Shown piece by piece: positions 38,383 to 50,495 of a DNA stretch of 64,000 bases. The notes beneath the pieces are model-generated. The model was not told the DNA's origin, did not search any database, and saw nothing but the letters and a program-made list of their open reading frames with translations. A program made the position numbers and the translations under genes. Origin of the DNA: Mesodorylaimus sp. YZB2_4 (taxonomy: Eukaryota > Nematoda > Enoplea > Dorylaimida > Dorylaimidae); the NCBI GenBank assembly GCA_030248295.1, contig JASANH010000606.1, positions 1,665,397-1,729,396 on the forward strand. Direction: 5' to 3'. Numbering within the stretch: position 1 is the stretch's first letter; each line of letters starts with the position of its first letter.

Positions 38383-40920
38383 TTACAACGCTGTTTCTCG
38401 CAGTTCAGCCTTGTCGTAAGGATTAGCCATAAAAGGCGACACATTCCTTTTCGATTGATCGTCCAACACTGCACTGTGCCCGTGGCCGGCGCAACAGCCA
38501 CCATTTCCAGTTCCGCCTCCACCATCAGAATTGCGCCGCATAAGTAAAAGTTTCTTTTCCAAAAGTGGATCGTCGAAAGCTGGTCTCAGAACCCTTTGGC
38601 CCGGTGTTCGTGAGCCGGAAGCTGATTGTTGGTGCTGTTGATTACTAGCACGCTGATAAGGCAAAGTGGCGTAACGTTGTTGCTGATAAAAGTAATTTTC
38701 CGGGTCTGAGAACCCACTGTCATCTCCCTCTGCGTGTATGAGTCCTGTGCGCGAATCATCAAAGCGTGAATGCTGGCCATGTCGGCGTTGTTGCTCCATT
38801 CGCTGACGATGATAATCGCAAACACCGGATGCGGATGGCGCTTCAGAATAGAAGTTCTCGACGTGCGTTCGAGGTGGTTTTTCGACCGGATTTATGGCTG
38901 GTGTTCCAGATATGACGGCGGGCGACGTCGGTGAACGGAGAGAAGTAGCCGCACTCTCCGTCATGGCTGACGGCGGAGACGTAGCACCCACGCCGCCATT
39001 GTCTATGATGTGGTATCCATATCCGTTTACAGCCTTGGGCTTGAATGAAGAAGCTGACGAGGGGCCACCGTTGGCGCCTCCATTACCGTGCATGTGGCCC
39101 GACCGACTATTCTTTGATACGGCACGACGATAGCACACAACGGCCAACAGCAGAGCGACCACGACCAGAATGGTGGCGCCCAAGATCAAGCTGATCATAA
39201 GCACGTCGCCACTTGAAGACTCCTGAGCCTAAAAGAAATATATCTTAGCGAAATGATTGGCGATGTCGTGAGGGCTGCAAGGATTACATAATCATCGCGA
39301 AAGTGCTCACACGGGAAGAACGTAAAGGACTTGCCTTTTCGAATGCAGGCGAGGACGTAAGTGGTCCATCGCCAATATCGTCCGTGTATTTGGTGATGCT
39401 TTGCGACTCATGACCATATCCTTTAAGCAGAGGCACGCCGTTCCCTGTCATCTGTTGCACTATCTGCCCACGATCCAAATCCAGCTGGAAGACCAAGTAT
39501 TGCGTGTCAGCCGGATTCGTAGCTTTGCAGTGGTACACTCCCACATCTGACGGCCCCGCTTTGACAATCCGTAAAGAGTGCATCCAAGAACATCCACTCG
39601 ACGGGGCGGGAGCCGGCGCTGGTTCGTAGTGTTGGCATCCTTCGACTGGCGTTTTCTTCAACTCATACTTGCCAGGGTTCGCTTGGATGACTACCGTTTG
39701 TGTAGCATTGTGGAATTCCCAGATCAGTTTCGGTTCAGGAATGCCGCTAGCTTTGCAATACAAAATGGTCGACGACCCCACATTGACCACAGCTTTCTTG
39801 CCACCGCTTCCAGGAGTCAATTTAGGAGCACATGCGAATTCGTCCAATTTCAAATAATTCCACGGTTTGTCACGGAGTTTTTCGGGAAACATGCATTTTG
39901 GAGGCTGGACGATATACTTGCCTCTTTGCCATTCCACAAAGTCCCTTAATCGACAATCGCAATCGAATGGATTAGCCGACAACTCCAACTGTTTCAAATG
40001 CGGCAGGCGAGAAAATGCTAAACGACTGACTAGATTCAATTTGTTTCTCGTCAGATCGATCTTTCGCAATTTGGGCAGACCAGAAAAGGCGTCGTTGTGC
40101 ACGAACTTAATGTCATTATATGACAAATCGATTTCTTCCAAACTCACGGCCCCCTCGAAATTTTTCCGCACTAGAATGCTCAATTGGTTATGGGAGAGGT
40201 CCAGAACCTGAAAAGAAGAATGGTTGTACGTATGGGAGTGGGAGGGGAGTGCATAAGCATTGGCACGATCAGTGGCATCGTAGAACACGACAAGATACAA
40301 TCAACACTTACCTTAAGCTTAGCCATGTCTCTAAAAGGCGTGAATGCATCTTGGGCATCAGGTGCAGGCGGTTCGGGTTTTGTGGGAATTCTTGTCAATT
40401 TATTGCGTGATAAAACAAGTTTATTCAGATTTACCAAGCCCCAGAAGAGTTCGGGCTGGAATGAGCTAATATTGCAATTACGCATACTCAGTTCCAGCCA
40501 ATCGGCTGCGTATCGATCAGTCTGCACGAAGTACTGGGGCTGCTGAAGCCATTTTGAATCTCCGATGGGATTATTATCGAATCGAACGATCATGGCACCC
40601 GACGGCAAGGGTCCCGGGATCGACGCCATGCGCGTCGAGGAACAGTCAGCCGTCAATCGACCTTCTACGTAGACGCATTTGCATCGAGAAGGGCAGGTCT
40701 GTTGCTCCCGAGGCTGACCCATCGCCGGAGAGGAGTAATAAAAGAAGAATAAACACAAGTATAAATTGGCAATCAGGGTCGGTCTCTCCCAACGGATGTT
40801 CCAAGAAGTCCGAACGCTGGACTGAATCCGTGTAATCCGCATGACTAGCGTGCAGACCTCGCGAATAAATCTTTCCTGCACGATAATCGCGGGAATTTCA
40901 GTTGAGAATGCGATTTGCAC
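38383..40920 (-). CDS. LRR-Ig single-pass transmembrane receptor with PDZ-ligand C-terminus
   Basis: Three exons (40920-40312, 40207-39335, 39228-38383) join in phase, giving up to 775 residues. The order is: signal/anchor (LIANLYLCLFFFYYSS), LRRNT cap (CPSRCKC), leucine-rich repeats (VLDLSHNQLSIL, EIDLSYNDIKFV, KIDLTRNKLNLV), LRRCT cap (NPFDCDCRLRDFVEW), one Ig domain (STILYCKASG to GVYHCKATN), transmembrane helix (MISLILGATILVVVALLLAVV), and a long cytosolic tail with Gly/Ser/Gln stretches and tyrosine motifs (ENYFYQQQRYATLPY). It ends ETAL, a class I PDZ ligand. The layout matches neuronal LRR-Ig receptors such as kekkon, LINGO, LRRC4 and nematode IGLR proteins. Which of these is the true orthologue is not clear. 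Intron 2 starts with GC instead of GT. A later start inside the first exon (at MRITRIQSS) may be the real one. Confidence 0.88.
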
Positions 40921-43900
40921 ACTATCTCGCCTTCAGTCTCTGGCCGCAGCTAATACTCAGTCTCGTCCTAAGACGTAGCTTCTCCCTTCCTTGACCGGTT
41001 AGGGAACGTGGGTGCACGGATTCGATAATGCGCTCCTAGTCGCCGAAGCGTAGATGCGCATAATGGGAGAGCCGTCGTTGAAGCCAGCCCATCGGATAGA
41101 AGAGCGGGGAAAGCTCGTTGCGGGAGGTCCAGCGATGGCCGACGTAGCGGGCTTGTTGATGCGGGAGACTCGCGCAATGTACGAAGTCTAATTAGTGACT
41201 AACGATAAGACACCCGACTACACCTGACGACATTATCAGACTCGGCCTGTCCTATTCCCAATGGTCGCAAAGAAGTCGAGCACAGTCGGTCAGTGGATTG
41301 TCCAGTGATGGGAGCGGCGGCAGCTCGACTGCTCGTCTCGATGACGAACAAGGGTAACAGTAAACGAGCACTGCGAGGGGTACCAGCGAACAATTCCTGT
41401 TGGCTAGACGTGCCAGCGTTAATTATATTTTCCGTTCTTGGATGTGGAGGTGGGACTGGCAAAAACGTCGACTCGCTCCGAAAATAATGCGTTTCGAAAG
41501 CAACATGAGTCGGTTATTGGCTGACGCAGGGGCAATTTTGTGCCGTTTTCCTTTCCAAACTTTGTGTAAAACAGGCACAGTCTGGAAATGTCACTCAAAA
41601 GTGACCGAGTGCTAGAACTGGCAATAACGCGTTTCGAAAATGTCGATGCAGGAGGCGAGCCCCGGGGCAGTCGCGATGGGAATTATAGCGTCTGATCGTG
41701 AAAAACACCAGCCCTTGCATCCATAATTCCACTGTGCACGTGGTACGCAGACCCATCGGCCGACACTTTGCTCAACAGCCGGCTCCACCAATCCTCCAAA
41801 ACCGCTCCGTATCCGCCCTTGTTGTCTTTGCGGATTTGAAAACGCTCGCAACACTGTCCAAGCTTATTGAGAACGTCTGGCCTGTGGCTTTTCTGTTTAG
41901 CCCAACCGCCGGTCTCCAATGAACCACGAATTAACAAACAACAGACGGCATGGTCTCGTCCTAGTCTCCTATAAAAGCATATAATTCTCATAAAATGGTA
42001 CGAGCGGACAAACAGTATGCTCGGCCCTGATGAGGCGGAAAAGAGATAGCTAATTTCAAAGTAAAAACATCTCGTACAGCAGAGAGGCACGCCTGCAATA
42101 TCCCACACCTGCTACCTGCACATGTACATGAAGGCCCACGGGCCATGTAAGGTAATCGAGGGGTCTTCCCGCATCAATGGTTTTGAACAAGGGCACCGCG
42201 GGGCAGTTTTATGGGATTTGAGCTTTTTCCTCCATCAAGCGTAAAAGCGTAAGCAGGCTCAACTGGCCCACAGCCATTGCCATTTAGGACGGCCTCCTCC
42301 TTTAAGGAGGACCAGCAATAACGAGTTCTTAGGAAGGCAACGGAGAGACGCGCGAAATAATGCTACGCATCATAGAACGGCCTCCCGTGACAACTGCCCT
42401 TATAAGCCAGGCAGGTAAGAGCACGCGTCCAACATCCATCAGGCCGTTGTCATCGCATCCGTCCGTTAGCTAATGCACCAAAAACCAATATTGGTACACG
42501 CGCGAGCATCTTCCCAAGTCCTGCTCTAAGGTAAACGCTTGGCAGAAAAAACCCAGCAAAAGGAGGCAGTTGTGTTCTTGCTCAGTCAGTTCCCGCCCGG
42601 CTTCCAGCTAACTTTGGAACATTGATCGACGACTCACTCAGGGGACAAAATCGAATGATGCATCCCGCATGGAAGCCGAGGCCGACAGCCGGTATGCCGG
42701 ATGATGTCCGTATTAGGGGAGGGGACTCAGCCGCTAGGCGGTTCTCCTGGTGATGGCCCTTTTTCGATTCGCCCACTTCGACCATTTTTCTTTTTACGCT
42801 ATCAAAATGGCACTAGGTCGAAAAAAGGCTCTCGGCGAAAATAAGTTGGGTTGCTGGCGGCCTCGAAAAATGGTGCCTACAATATAAGTGACAGATGCGG
42901 AGATGCGCACCATTGGTGTGCAGTGGGGGCAGAGGAACTCCCTTTGACACATGCGCGCGTCCGATAAATCGTAAAATTTTTATACAGCAACAATAACAAC
43001 CAATGTCATGCGAACGTGGAACGAACCGTATCGGGTCAAGGACGCGTGCTGTAAGGGCGCAATTCCATTTCCTAGCACGCAAATAGATCACATCTGAAAT
43101 GATTTCCAGAAACGGGCAATTGTTTGCCATCCTGCAGTCATGAGAAACGAGGTTTGACTTCGACCAATCCTGTACCTGTACTTATATTTCTAAAAGGCAG
43201 CCGAAAGTCTACTCAATGAACCATTGCACTCGGCTGTGGGTAGTCTGAGGCAGGGGAGTGACCGAGGGATGAAAAATGGTCACCACAGGTAAACTAGTCC
43301 CCACGACCGCTATCCATCTACGCTACCTAATCGCCGGGCTGGCCTCAACCACGCGTGTGTGTACCAATAGGAGAGGGAGCGAGGGACTATGATTTTGTGG
43401 TTTTCCTATGACCCGCTTCGGTCGTATTCTCAGTAACGAGCATAAAATTTTCAAACGAATTGCAGGGGTGCCATTAGGCGCATCCGTTTTTTCCGCTTCG
43501 ATGCCGACAGGACAATAAATCGTGATCGCTTTGACGTCAGGTAACCACGGAAACCTAGTACTCGGCTCAACCGGCTACTAATCAACTTCGAAAACCTTCA
43601 AATTTCACAAACAAGACAGTTGCACCGGAAAAATTGAAAGCTGTCTTTGATGATCAGGTGGTCTGTCGACAACACGTCTCATCTCAGAGTACATAATTAT
43701 TTGATACGTAAAGTTTTTTGGAAAGCCCAGAATTTCTAGCAAGGGCTATGCGTCCTTCTCATCTTGCTCGGCTTCACTAATTGTAAGCCTAATCAGGACT
43801 CAGATCAGTCTGATGAGACCCAGAGCTAGTCATACTGAATGACTGTACGGCGTGAGTCAAGACTGGTCGCTCGTGACCCAATGAGAAAATGCAAGAGGAG

Positions 43901-46900
43901 GGAGTCAAGCCACTGATAGCATCTTCTGGCAAGTACGTTACACGAGCAACAAGCAAGGTTCGCGCAGAACAAAGAAATCGGAGTTGACCGCTTATCTAAC
44001 TTGGCCTCAAGAAGTTCTTCCCTTCTTTCTTTTTCGACTGAAAGCAACAGTCGTTTTCTCAGTCCAAAAATATCTCCTGCGGCCCCCGTGGCCATGTATC
44101 TTCCAATTGGGCAGTGGAGAGCAGTCACTCAACAAATTCCCGCACCCATCTCCTCGGGCACCAGCCGTGTGTCGCCCCCAGTAACCGTAATGCATAATAG
44201 GTGCCATAAGCTATCATTGCAATTGGTTATCGGATACAGCTGGCCTATTTCTCATCGCCCATCAGACACCCGGCTGAATGCCGAAACATTGACGCCAGTG
44301 GCCAGTCTGTGGACCGAACTATGGTCCCCAGTTTATTAGACCCGCCGGGCCCATTTCCAAGGCGCTCCTCTGGTCATAATAATAATAATAAGTATAGCGG
44401 CTGGTGCTTACACGCGCCGGTCGGCCAGAATGATTCGTTTTTGACCGCCGTAATCCGAGGCTTAAAGGCGGACGGTCGGTGTGCGAAAAACGTCCTAGAC
44501 GTCCAAGGGCGTGGTGCCGGACGTGGGACTTATTGCAGCTGGTAATGGTGAAAACGTTTTCATTTACGCCCACCACGTGGCCAGGCCAAGCTTATTTATT
44601 ACATTATGTGTATTTGTTGACAAGGCCCCGGCTGGCGTCCCGATGGCAAATTTCTAAGCGCATCCGTCTTCCTGTCCTGTACGTGATGGAGCGAAATAGA
44701 CCAAAAAACCCGAGCTAGGATTAGCACCCTGTGCCAGCCAAAAAATTTGGCACTCTTCGCCCAAACTCATTAATCTATCACCGCTTATTTAAATGTCCAA
44801 ACACACGCGAGTCATCTCCCTCTCCATTCTTCTACTGTAGACTCCCTCCTGGTCAGCCATGGCGAAGGAATGACAGCACTGTGTCCCCATATCGCCTACA
44901 ACAGCAGGTCGGTTAGGAGTAATTACGCGACGGGGAAACAAATCGAATAGAGTGCACATTAGCCCGGGCGCTTCCGGCGCAACACCCGGGGTCTTGTTAG
45001 TCCCGAGAGAACCAGTGGATGGAGCGTTACATAATGAATGCTTACTTGTGTACCTTGCAAACTGGAACTGCGTAACCCGAGGCGACCGAAAACACGCATG
45101 GCCAGACATCAAGAAAAGTCCACGCTATTTAAATACTAGCCTAAAAAGCGCAGTCTAACTCGACAACATCGAAATCGAAGTCATAACATTTTCTCGCACC
45201 TAAAAGCTGTCCATTAATGGCATGAAATACGTCAACTAAAAACGCTCCAATTGCCAAACCAACATCATTATTTCCGACTTTACCGACCCCTCCCTCCGAC
45301 ACCCATTCCGTTCATCAGTGTCATCATTCCCTATTGTCAATATTATGCGCCGTGAGGGTAGGGGTAACTTACACCAGGCCCACCAATGTCAGCAAAGCAC
45401 AATAGCCAACAGCTTTTAGCGGAAGCCAGAACTGTGACCAAAAATGACCAATGCGTAAAATTTAGTCAAACAGATAAAACCGCAGAGCAGCCGCGCCTGC
45501 AAATAATGTCATCCGAGTAAATGTTGGTGAGCGTCTATTTAGCCTAATGTAGTACCGGACTGGATTGAACCCGCATCCGTTTTCATTCACCGACTGCTCA
45601 GTGCGCGGGGGTGGAGCGGTCACACACGGTCAGCCGGCGGCGATGAGTCGGAAAAATTGCTTTTTATGGAGAGTATCCTAGAACCTAAGTGGACGCTGGT
45701 CATCGGCCGAGAGCTGTAGCACATTTCGGACATACGAGCCTCAAATCAATGCCAGCGTAGCGAAGCGACGGAAGGCCATCACCGGAACAGTGCCGATTAG
45801 AGTTAGAGGCAGAGTAACCTCTCCCTCGCTCTCACGTACAAACATGAACCCAATATAACGTTTCTTGACAGCCGGCAGGGGCGCCAGTCTTTCAAAGCAA
45901 ATTTGGTTTTTCTGTTTTTCCCTTTCCTGCCCGTGTGTACGCGGGCGGGGTGCCATATATGGGATAGTGTTTACTAAAGGCCGACACGCCGCCTGCTCCA
46001 GGGACTACCGTGGATAAACCATTTCGGCTCGGACAGGACCTCTTTTCGAAATAGGAAATGAGACTGACACTTTGACGGAGTGTTCCCAGTCCGTACTTCC
46101 CAACTTCTCCTCTCAGCGGGCGATTGGGCCAAAAAGCAGTGCGACGAGTCCAATCGGAGAGGAAGTGGGTTGAGACATTGCGTGAGAGATCGCCTTTAGG
46201 AGGCCGCGCTAACAGTAATTCTGGAACGCGTTAATGAAATGAATGTGATTGATGGACGGCAATCGGCACCCCGATGACACGGCTCTTTGTAACATTCGCC
46301 TGCGGAATATGCTTCGTCAGGCGGCGGCCTCCATTTCGTTGGCGAGAAGCAGGTGCAAGCAATACGTCCGTCGACCACTGCGCGAGGGAAGGATAAGGAG
46401 GACGTTTTTTCAAAGACGAGGCAGCTGTGTGTTTGTATTCGCTGTGGCTGTCTTGGCAAGAGCCTCGCAGACCGTTAATGCGCTGCTGAACGTGAAGCTA
46501 AGATGGTGGCGATACGTCTTGCACCTGCCATTGGCCAAGAACTCGGTTTCAGAGCAAAGCTTCGTTCTGCGACCAGATAACTGTCTGAATTCAACGGACA
46601 GTTGAACAAGCCCAGCCAAGACCAGTGCAGTTATGCAAAGCAAATATTGATCAGGGACTAAGACTGCCTAGGGACTGCGGAGTCTTTACTTAAAGCCTAC
46701 GATTTGGAGGGTCAGCTGGGAAATTGCAAGTTTTGTTGAGTAACTGACACTAAGAAACAAAGGCCGCACATGCTATTTCTCTGCCAATTTACAGTAAGGA
46801 TGCAAAAACACAGTGTAGAAACGAACCTGCAACACAAAGTCAAACTAAATGGGCATCTTTGATGGAGAGACGTAGCCATGATCTTCGTATGCACATACAG

Positions 46901-47479
46901 TAGATCAGGCTCTACAGTATGCAGTTCAGAATCATTACCCTGGTCCAAGGAAGGTCGCATTAGGCCAAGGAGGCCAAGGGCTTATCAGTGGGGTCTAACA
47001 GTGTCCTCCAAACGTAGGGACTTATTTGTCCAAAATGCGTGCCGGCCGAATAAGAGCGCGTGTCATTCAGGGAACGCGGATTCGAGTGCTAGGTGTGCAA
47101 GATGTAGAAAAAATTTCACCTATAGTTCTCTGAGGGCAACTTGTGACCGACTTCTTTCACCGCTTCACCAACGAGGCTGCATGACCCAGGTATAATTATA
47201 CTCGTGCTCAACAGTAACGGGGCACAACTTGGTGCCACATGGGTGCCTTTTCAAGGCACTTGACTAACTAGGTTAACTTGGCAAATCCACAGTAGTCGTT
47301 GCCAGAACTTGGCTGGGGATATTAGAGAAGCAACGGAGAAATGACCAATCTGTTTGGAAGCTGCACAGAACAATGCTTCGTAGTATCACGGCATACATCC
47401 TTTACGTCGGGGCGCAAGACTTATTCTGCCTCTGCCCTCGGCTCAAAGCGGGTGTGCACTTGCGGAGACTGAGACCATT
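40921..47479. other. long region with no convincing gene
   Basis: About 6.5 kb carry only short frames. One frame at 41683-42108 (-) contains a readable stretch (LGQCCERFQIRKDNKGGYG, DGSAYHVHSGIMDARAG) that could be an exon, but no family is recognised. A tRNA-like B-box (GGGTTCAATCC on the minus strand, about 45570) with a weak A-box nearby may be a SINE remnant. The region may hold regulatory DNA for the flanking receptor and pseudokinase genes. Confidence 0.4.
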
Positions 47480-49185
47480 ATGGTGAGCTTGTCCGATACT
47501 TATCACATAACTTACCACTCTTTTCTATTCGTGAATACAGGAGACCACGATCGATCCCGACATTGAAAACTTGCCATACTATCATTACCACGTGCCGCGT
47601 GTCTTTGTCGACACATTGCTGGAACGGAATGGGGATTTCATTCTGCACGAAATCTGGCAGCAAGATACGCCATACACGATCTCCGTGCGCTGGGGATCGT
47701 ACGTGAAAGCGTACCCTGTCTTCGAAACTGCCCAGGTAATTGGATTTTAATACGAGACTAACTTAGCAATTTTTGTTTTAATATAGAAAAATTTTAAACT
47801 TTCCGATGTGTGCCCATCTTTCGACAAGGTTAGCGACTTGGTCGACTACTATGTGGAGACAGGAGAACAGCTCGTGGATTCAACGAGTGCCAGACTGATT
47901 CGACCCATTCTAGTTCAGCCCTGGGAGGTGATCGGAAGGGCCACGGAGAAGACGATGAATGACAGCCGTCAACTGGGAAAGGTATGCCAAAAGCCTCAGA
48001 TATGCCTGTGCTGGTCGTGGGGATCGATTGATTCAACATGAACCAGGTCAGGACACTTGGTTGGTCGTCCCAGGTTTCTGGAGTGGCGCGCAAGCTTGAC
48101 TGTTCACTTCCTCCAGCTGCGCAGACGTAGTGCAAGGTTGTGCAGGTCAAATGTGCTTTTAGGGAGTCTTCTCTGCTATTCACGAGATCGCCCTCCGGCG
48201 AGCCAGGATGGATAACTTCGAAATCTCAGGAGCAAAAGTGATCGGAAACTGGGCCAAGGCGGACAGTTCTCGACGAGACCATTTCCGCACTTTGCTGTTC
48301 AATGAAGCCAAAGCCATGTCCGATTTGGTCGGGCATCCAAACATTGTCGGATTTCGAGGCATTTTTGTCGATACCGAATTCCCGGTTTGCATTGTCGATG
48401 TGATCGAAGGTGAGCTGGTGGCATGTGGATAACAAAGGATCGGACGATGCTCCCCTTTACTTATTCCAGGAGTCAACTACAGGAAGGATCTGCGGTCGCC
48501 CAATGGGAATCGGTCTCACGATCAGTGCATGCGTGGAATGCTTCTGGCTGCAATGGACGCAGCCTCCGCTGTAGCTTTCATGCACGAGAAAGGTTTACCA
48601 TATTTCTGCCTTGTCTTTATTTCCCTATGCGTTTTTATTTCAGGCTACGTTCACCGATGTCTGGGAACGAGGAAATTCATGATCCGCTATTCGAGGGTGG
48701 GGCAAAGGTCGAGTCTGGTGTTAGTGGGCTTGCGAACTGCCAGGTACATCGGGAACGAGCTCGTGTACAAAAGCTTTTCCTGCAGCACCTACATGCCTGT
48801 TCGCTGGTCAGCTCCGGAGGCGCTGATGAAGGCCATTTGGCTGCAGAAATCCGATGTCTGGTCGTTGGGCGTGCTTCTGTGGGAAGTAAGTCGATTGGGT
48901 GTCGTGTGTGCACTCACGACTAGGTCAGTTCCATCAGTTCCACCGTTTCTGCAGATTTTCACACAAGGATCTGTCCCGTACAAAAACGTGGGAGCCGCGT
49001 CGCGGCCAGAACTGTTCTATTACCTGAAAGAAGGACATCGACTCGAAGTACCCGTACATGTGCCATCCAACGTGGCAGAGGTCATGCGTTCGTGCTGGAA
49101 CATGGACTGCACGGCTCGCCCAACGGCCTTCGACATCGTCAAGGTGGTGGCCGAGAGTGTAAACGAATACTCGTGTACTCATTAG
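47480..49185 (+). CDS. SH2-domain tyrosine pseudokinase (FES/FER-like architecture, inactive-looking)
   Basis: Seven exons (47480-47482, 47541-47735, 47787-47981, 48163-48409, 48470-48592, 48644-48885, 48955-49185) join in phase to 411 residues. The SH2 domain covers residues ~13-108 (LPYYHYHVPRVFVDTLLERN, then SDLVDYY). Its phosphotyrosine-binding FLVR motif reads FILH, so the arginine is lost. The kinase domain follows (residues ~115-405). The Gly loop (GKGVFSAI), a VAIK-like Lys (ISGAKVI) and an alpha-C Glu (FNEAKAM) remain. HRDLAARN is replaced by HRCLGTRK, and the DFG segment reads VGLRTAR, with no Asp. The activation-loop end and C-lobe are intact (PVRWSAPEAL, KSDVWSLGVLLWE, CWNMDCTARP). 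FES/FER-like SH2 kinases are much expanded in nematodes, often germline-linked. No F-BAR region was found upstream. The coding part of exon 1 would be only the ATG. Confidence 0.88.
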
Positions 49186-49381
49186 GGGATGTGATCGATC
49201 AATGTAGCATGTGCGTAATCTCTTATTGCTCCAGATTTTACTCATGTTCGTGCTGTGTCACGCTAATGAATGCATGCTAATACGATCATCACAGGCACAC
49301 CCTATGCTCTAACAATAAAGCATCCGACATACCCATTCGTCAGAATCTACATACATAGTGTTAGCTTCTGTCCATTGTAGT

Positions 49382-49690
49382 TTAGAAGGCCGGTCTCATC
49401 AGGTTATACGGGTACTCTCCTTTAGTCTTGGGACTGTAGACCAGGTTCGAGCGATGCGGGATGGGGATGTGGGGATCGGGTGTGGGCACGTGGGCAGCGC
49501 AGTAGACCTCCATGTCCTGAGTGTTGTTGCGATTGTTAAAGTAAGTTTTCAATGTCAGACGACTTCCGCACATCCAACATTTGAAACAGCCCTTGTGAAA
49601 GTGTACGCCGTCTTTCAAGGGTCCAACATTGTCGTTGAAGTAGGTGGGGCGCTTGCAACGGTAGCAATGTTCCTTCATCCTTATACCAGG
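49382..49690 (-). CDS. LIM-domain protein, terminal exon (hillarin/LTD-1-like LIM)
   Basis: After a CTGTTTCAG acceptor the exon encodes PGIRMKEHCYRCKRPTYF and a single complete LIM domain. Zinc ligands are visible as CYRC, HFHKGCFKC, WMCG and the closing VYCAAH pair. The block VGPLKDG...FHKGCFKCWMCGSRLTLKTY closely resembles the LIM domain of hillarin and nematode LTD-1, which there is followed by a transglutaminase-like domain. Here the protein stops about 30 residues after the LIM (ending NLMRPAF), so no transglutaminase part is present. Translation could begin at the internal Met to give a 98-residue one-LIM protein, or upstream exons may exist. None was identified with confidence. Confidence 0.75.
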   Translation of the reverse strand, partial: PGIRMKEHCYRCKRPTYFNDNVGPLKDGVHFHKGCFKCWMCGSRLTLKTYFNNRNNTQDMEVYCAAHVPTPDPHIPIPHRSNLVYSPKTKGEYPYNLMRPAF

Positions 49691-49711
49691 CTGAAACAGA
49701 GACCACGTAAG

Positions 49712-49795
49712 GCATCGTATCCAGGTGCACTAGGCCGAGTGGAGAGACGGACTCCAGAAGTGGCTTTAAAAGGAAACACGCACCAAAGAAAGTTT
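49712..49795 (+). mobile_element. SINE family A, 3' fragment
   Basis: The stretch CCAGGTGCAC...CCGAGTGGAGAGACGG (49721-49750) matches the distal part of the SINE at 53341-53640 (AGATGCACCGAGTGGAGAGACGG). The A- and B-box half is missing, so this is a truncated copy. It lies just upstream of the LIM exon, in its intron or 5' region. Confidence 0.45.
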
Positions 49796-50165
49796 AAGTC
49801 GGGAAAACACAAACCGACTGCCAGGATCCCTTATCATGCACAGCGCCTACGATAGGGTCGATTATGAACAAACGCGGTTACCTGCCTAATGTCACAATCG
49901 CGTAACACAAAGTGCACCACAGCTTTTATGGAAACGGGTCCGCACGTTGCTTGAATCGGGCGAATAATAAGGGAAGGTTTGATAGAGCGTTGCTAAAGGC
50001 CCGTTGTCAAATAGAACTTTTGACGATGCTGGGCGGCTTAACCGAATGTCAACGATTCGTCCAGCTAATATTTGCTACAGCGCGCACAAGTTTGGGGGCG
50101 GTTTTGGTGGCGGAAAGTCGGCAATGTTTGCTGAGTAGGACTCGTTGTTCCGATTAAAACTAGTC

Positions 50166-50495
50166 CTAGAGAGCAAAGAGACGTGTTTTTTCCAACCACA
50201 GGTTCCTGTCTTTCTTTCGCCATTTCGTGGTGAATCCGAAGCGCTTCAAATTCGTCTCGTGGGTGTCTCGAAGCTTTCTCGATGAGTCGTCGATTGAGTA
50301 CACAATTTGGCCACTTTCAAATGACAGTTTCGTTCTGTAGCCTGCATGGCTTGTGTGCGCGCGTGCAAACCCAGAGCCAGATCGTTCCAGGAAACATACT
50401 ACATAGATAGTTATAATAAGACTGAATGTTTGTATAGATGAGTAAAATCGGTGCTCGTACAGTAGGCATGGGCAATGGTACTTTTCTGTTTGCAA
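50166..50495 (-). CDS. possible terminal exon of an unrecognised gene
   Basis: After a possible CTACAG acceptor near 50338, a frame reads TKLSFESGQIVYSIDDSSRK, then DTHETNLKRFGFTTKWRKK, and ends in a stop at 50166. The composition (charged, few Cys, aromatic residues spaced) is protein-like and unlike flanking sequence. No domain is recognised and no upstream exon was found. It could instead be a chance frame. Confidence 0.25.
   Translation of the reverse strand: MQTEKYHCPCLLYEHRFYSSIQTFSLIITIYVVCFLERSGSGFARAHTSHAGYRTKLSFESGQIVYSIDDSSRKLRDTHETNLKRFGFTTKWRKKDRNLWLEKTRLFAL

Noticed and set aside
44378-44392. AAT trinucleotide run
   Set aside because: It is too short to be notable.
45560-45640. 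tRNA-like A and B boxes on the minus strand
   Set aside because: The B-box is good (GGGTTCAATCC), but the A-box is weak and no cloverleaf can be drawn. It is not reported as a tRNA gene.
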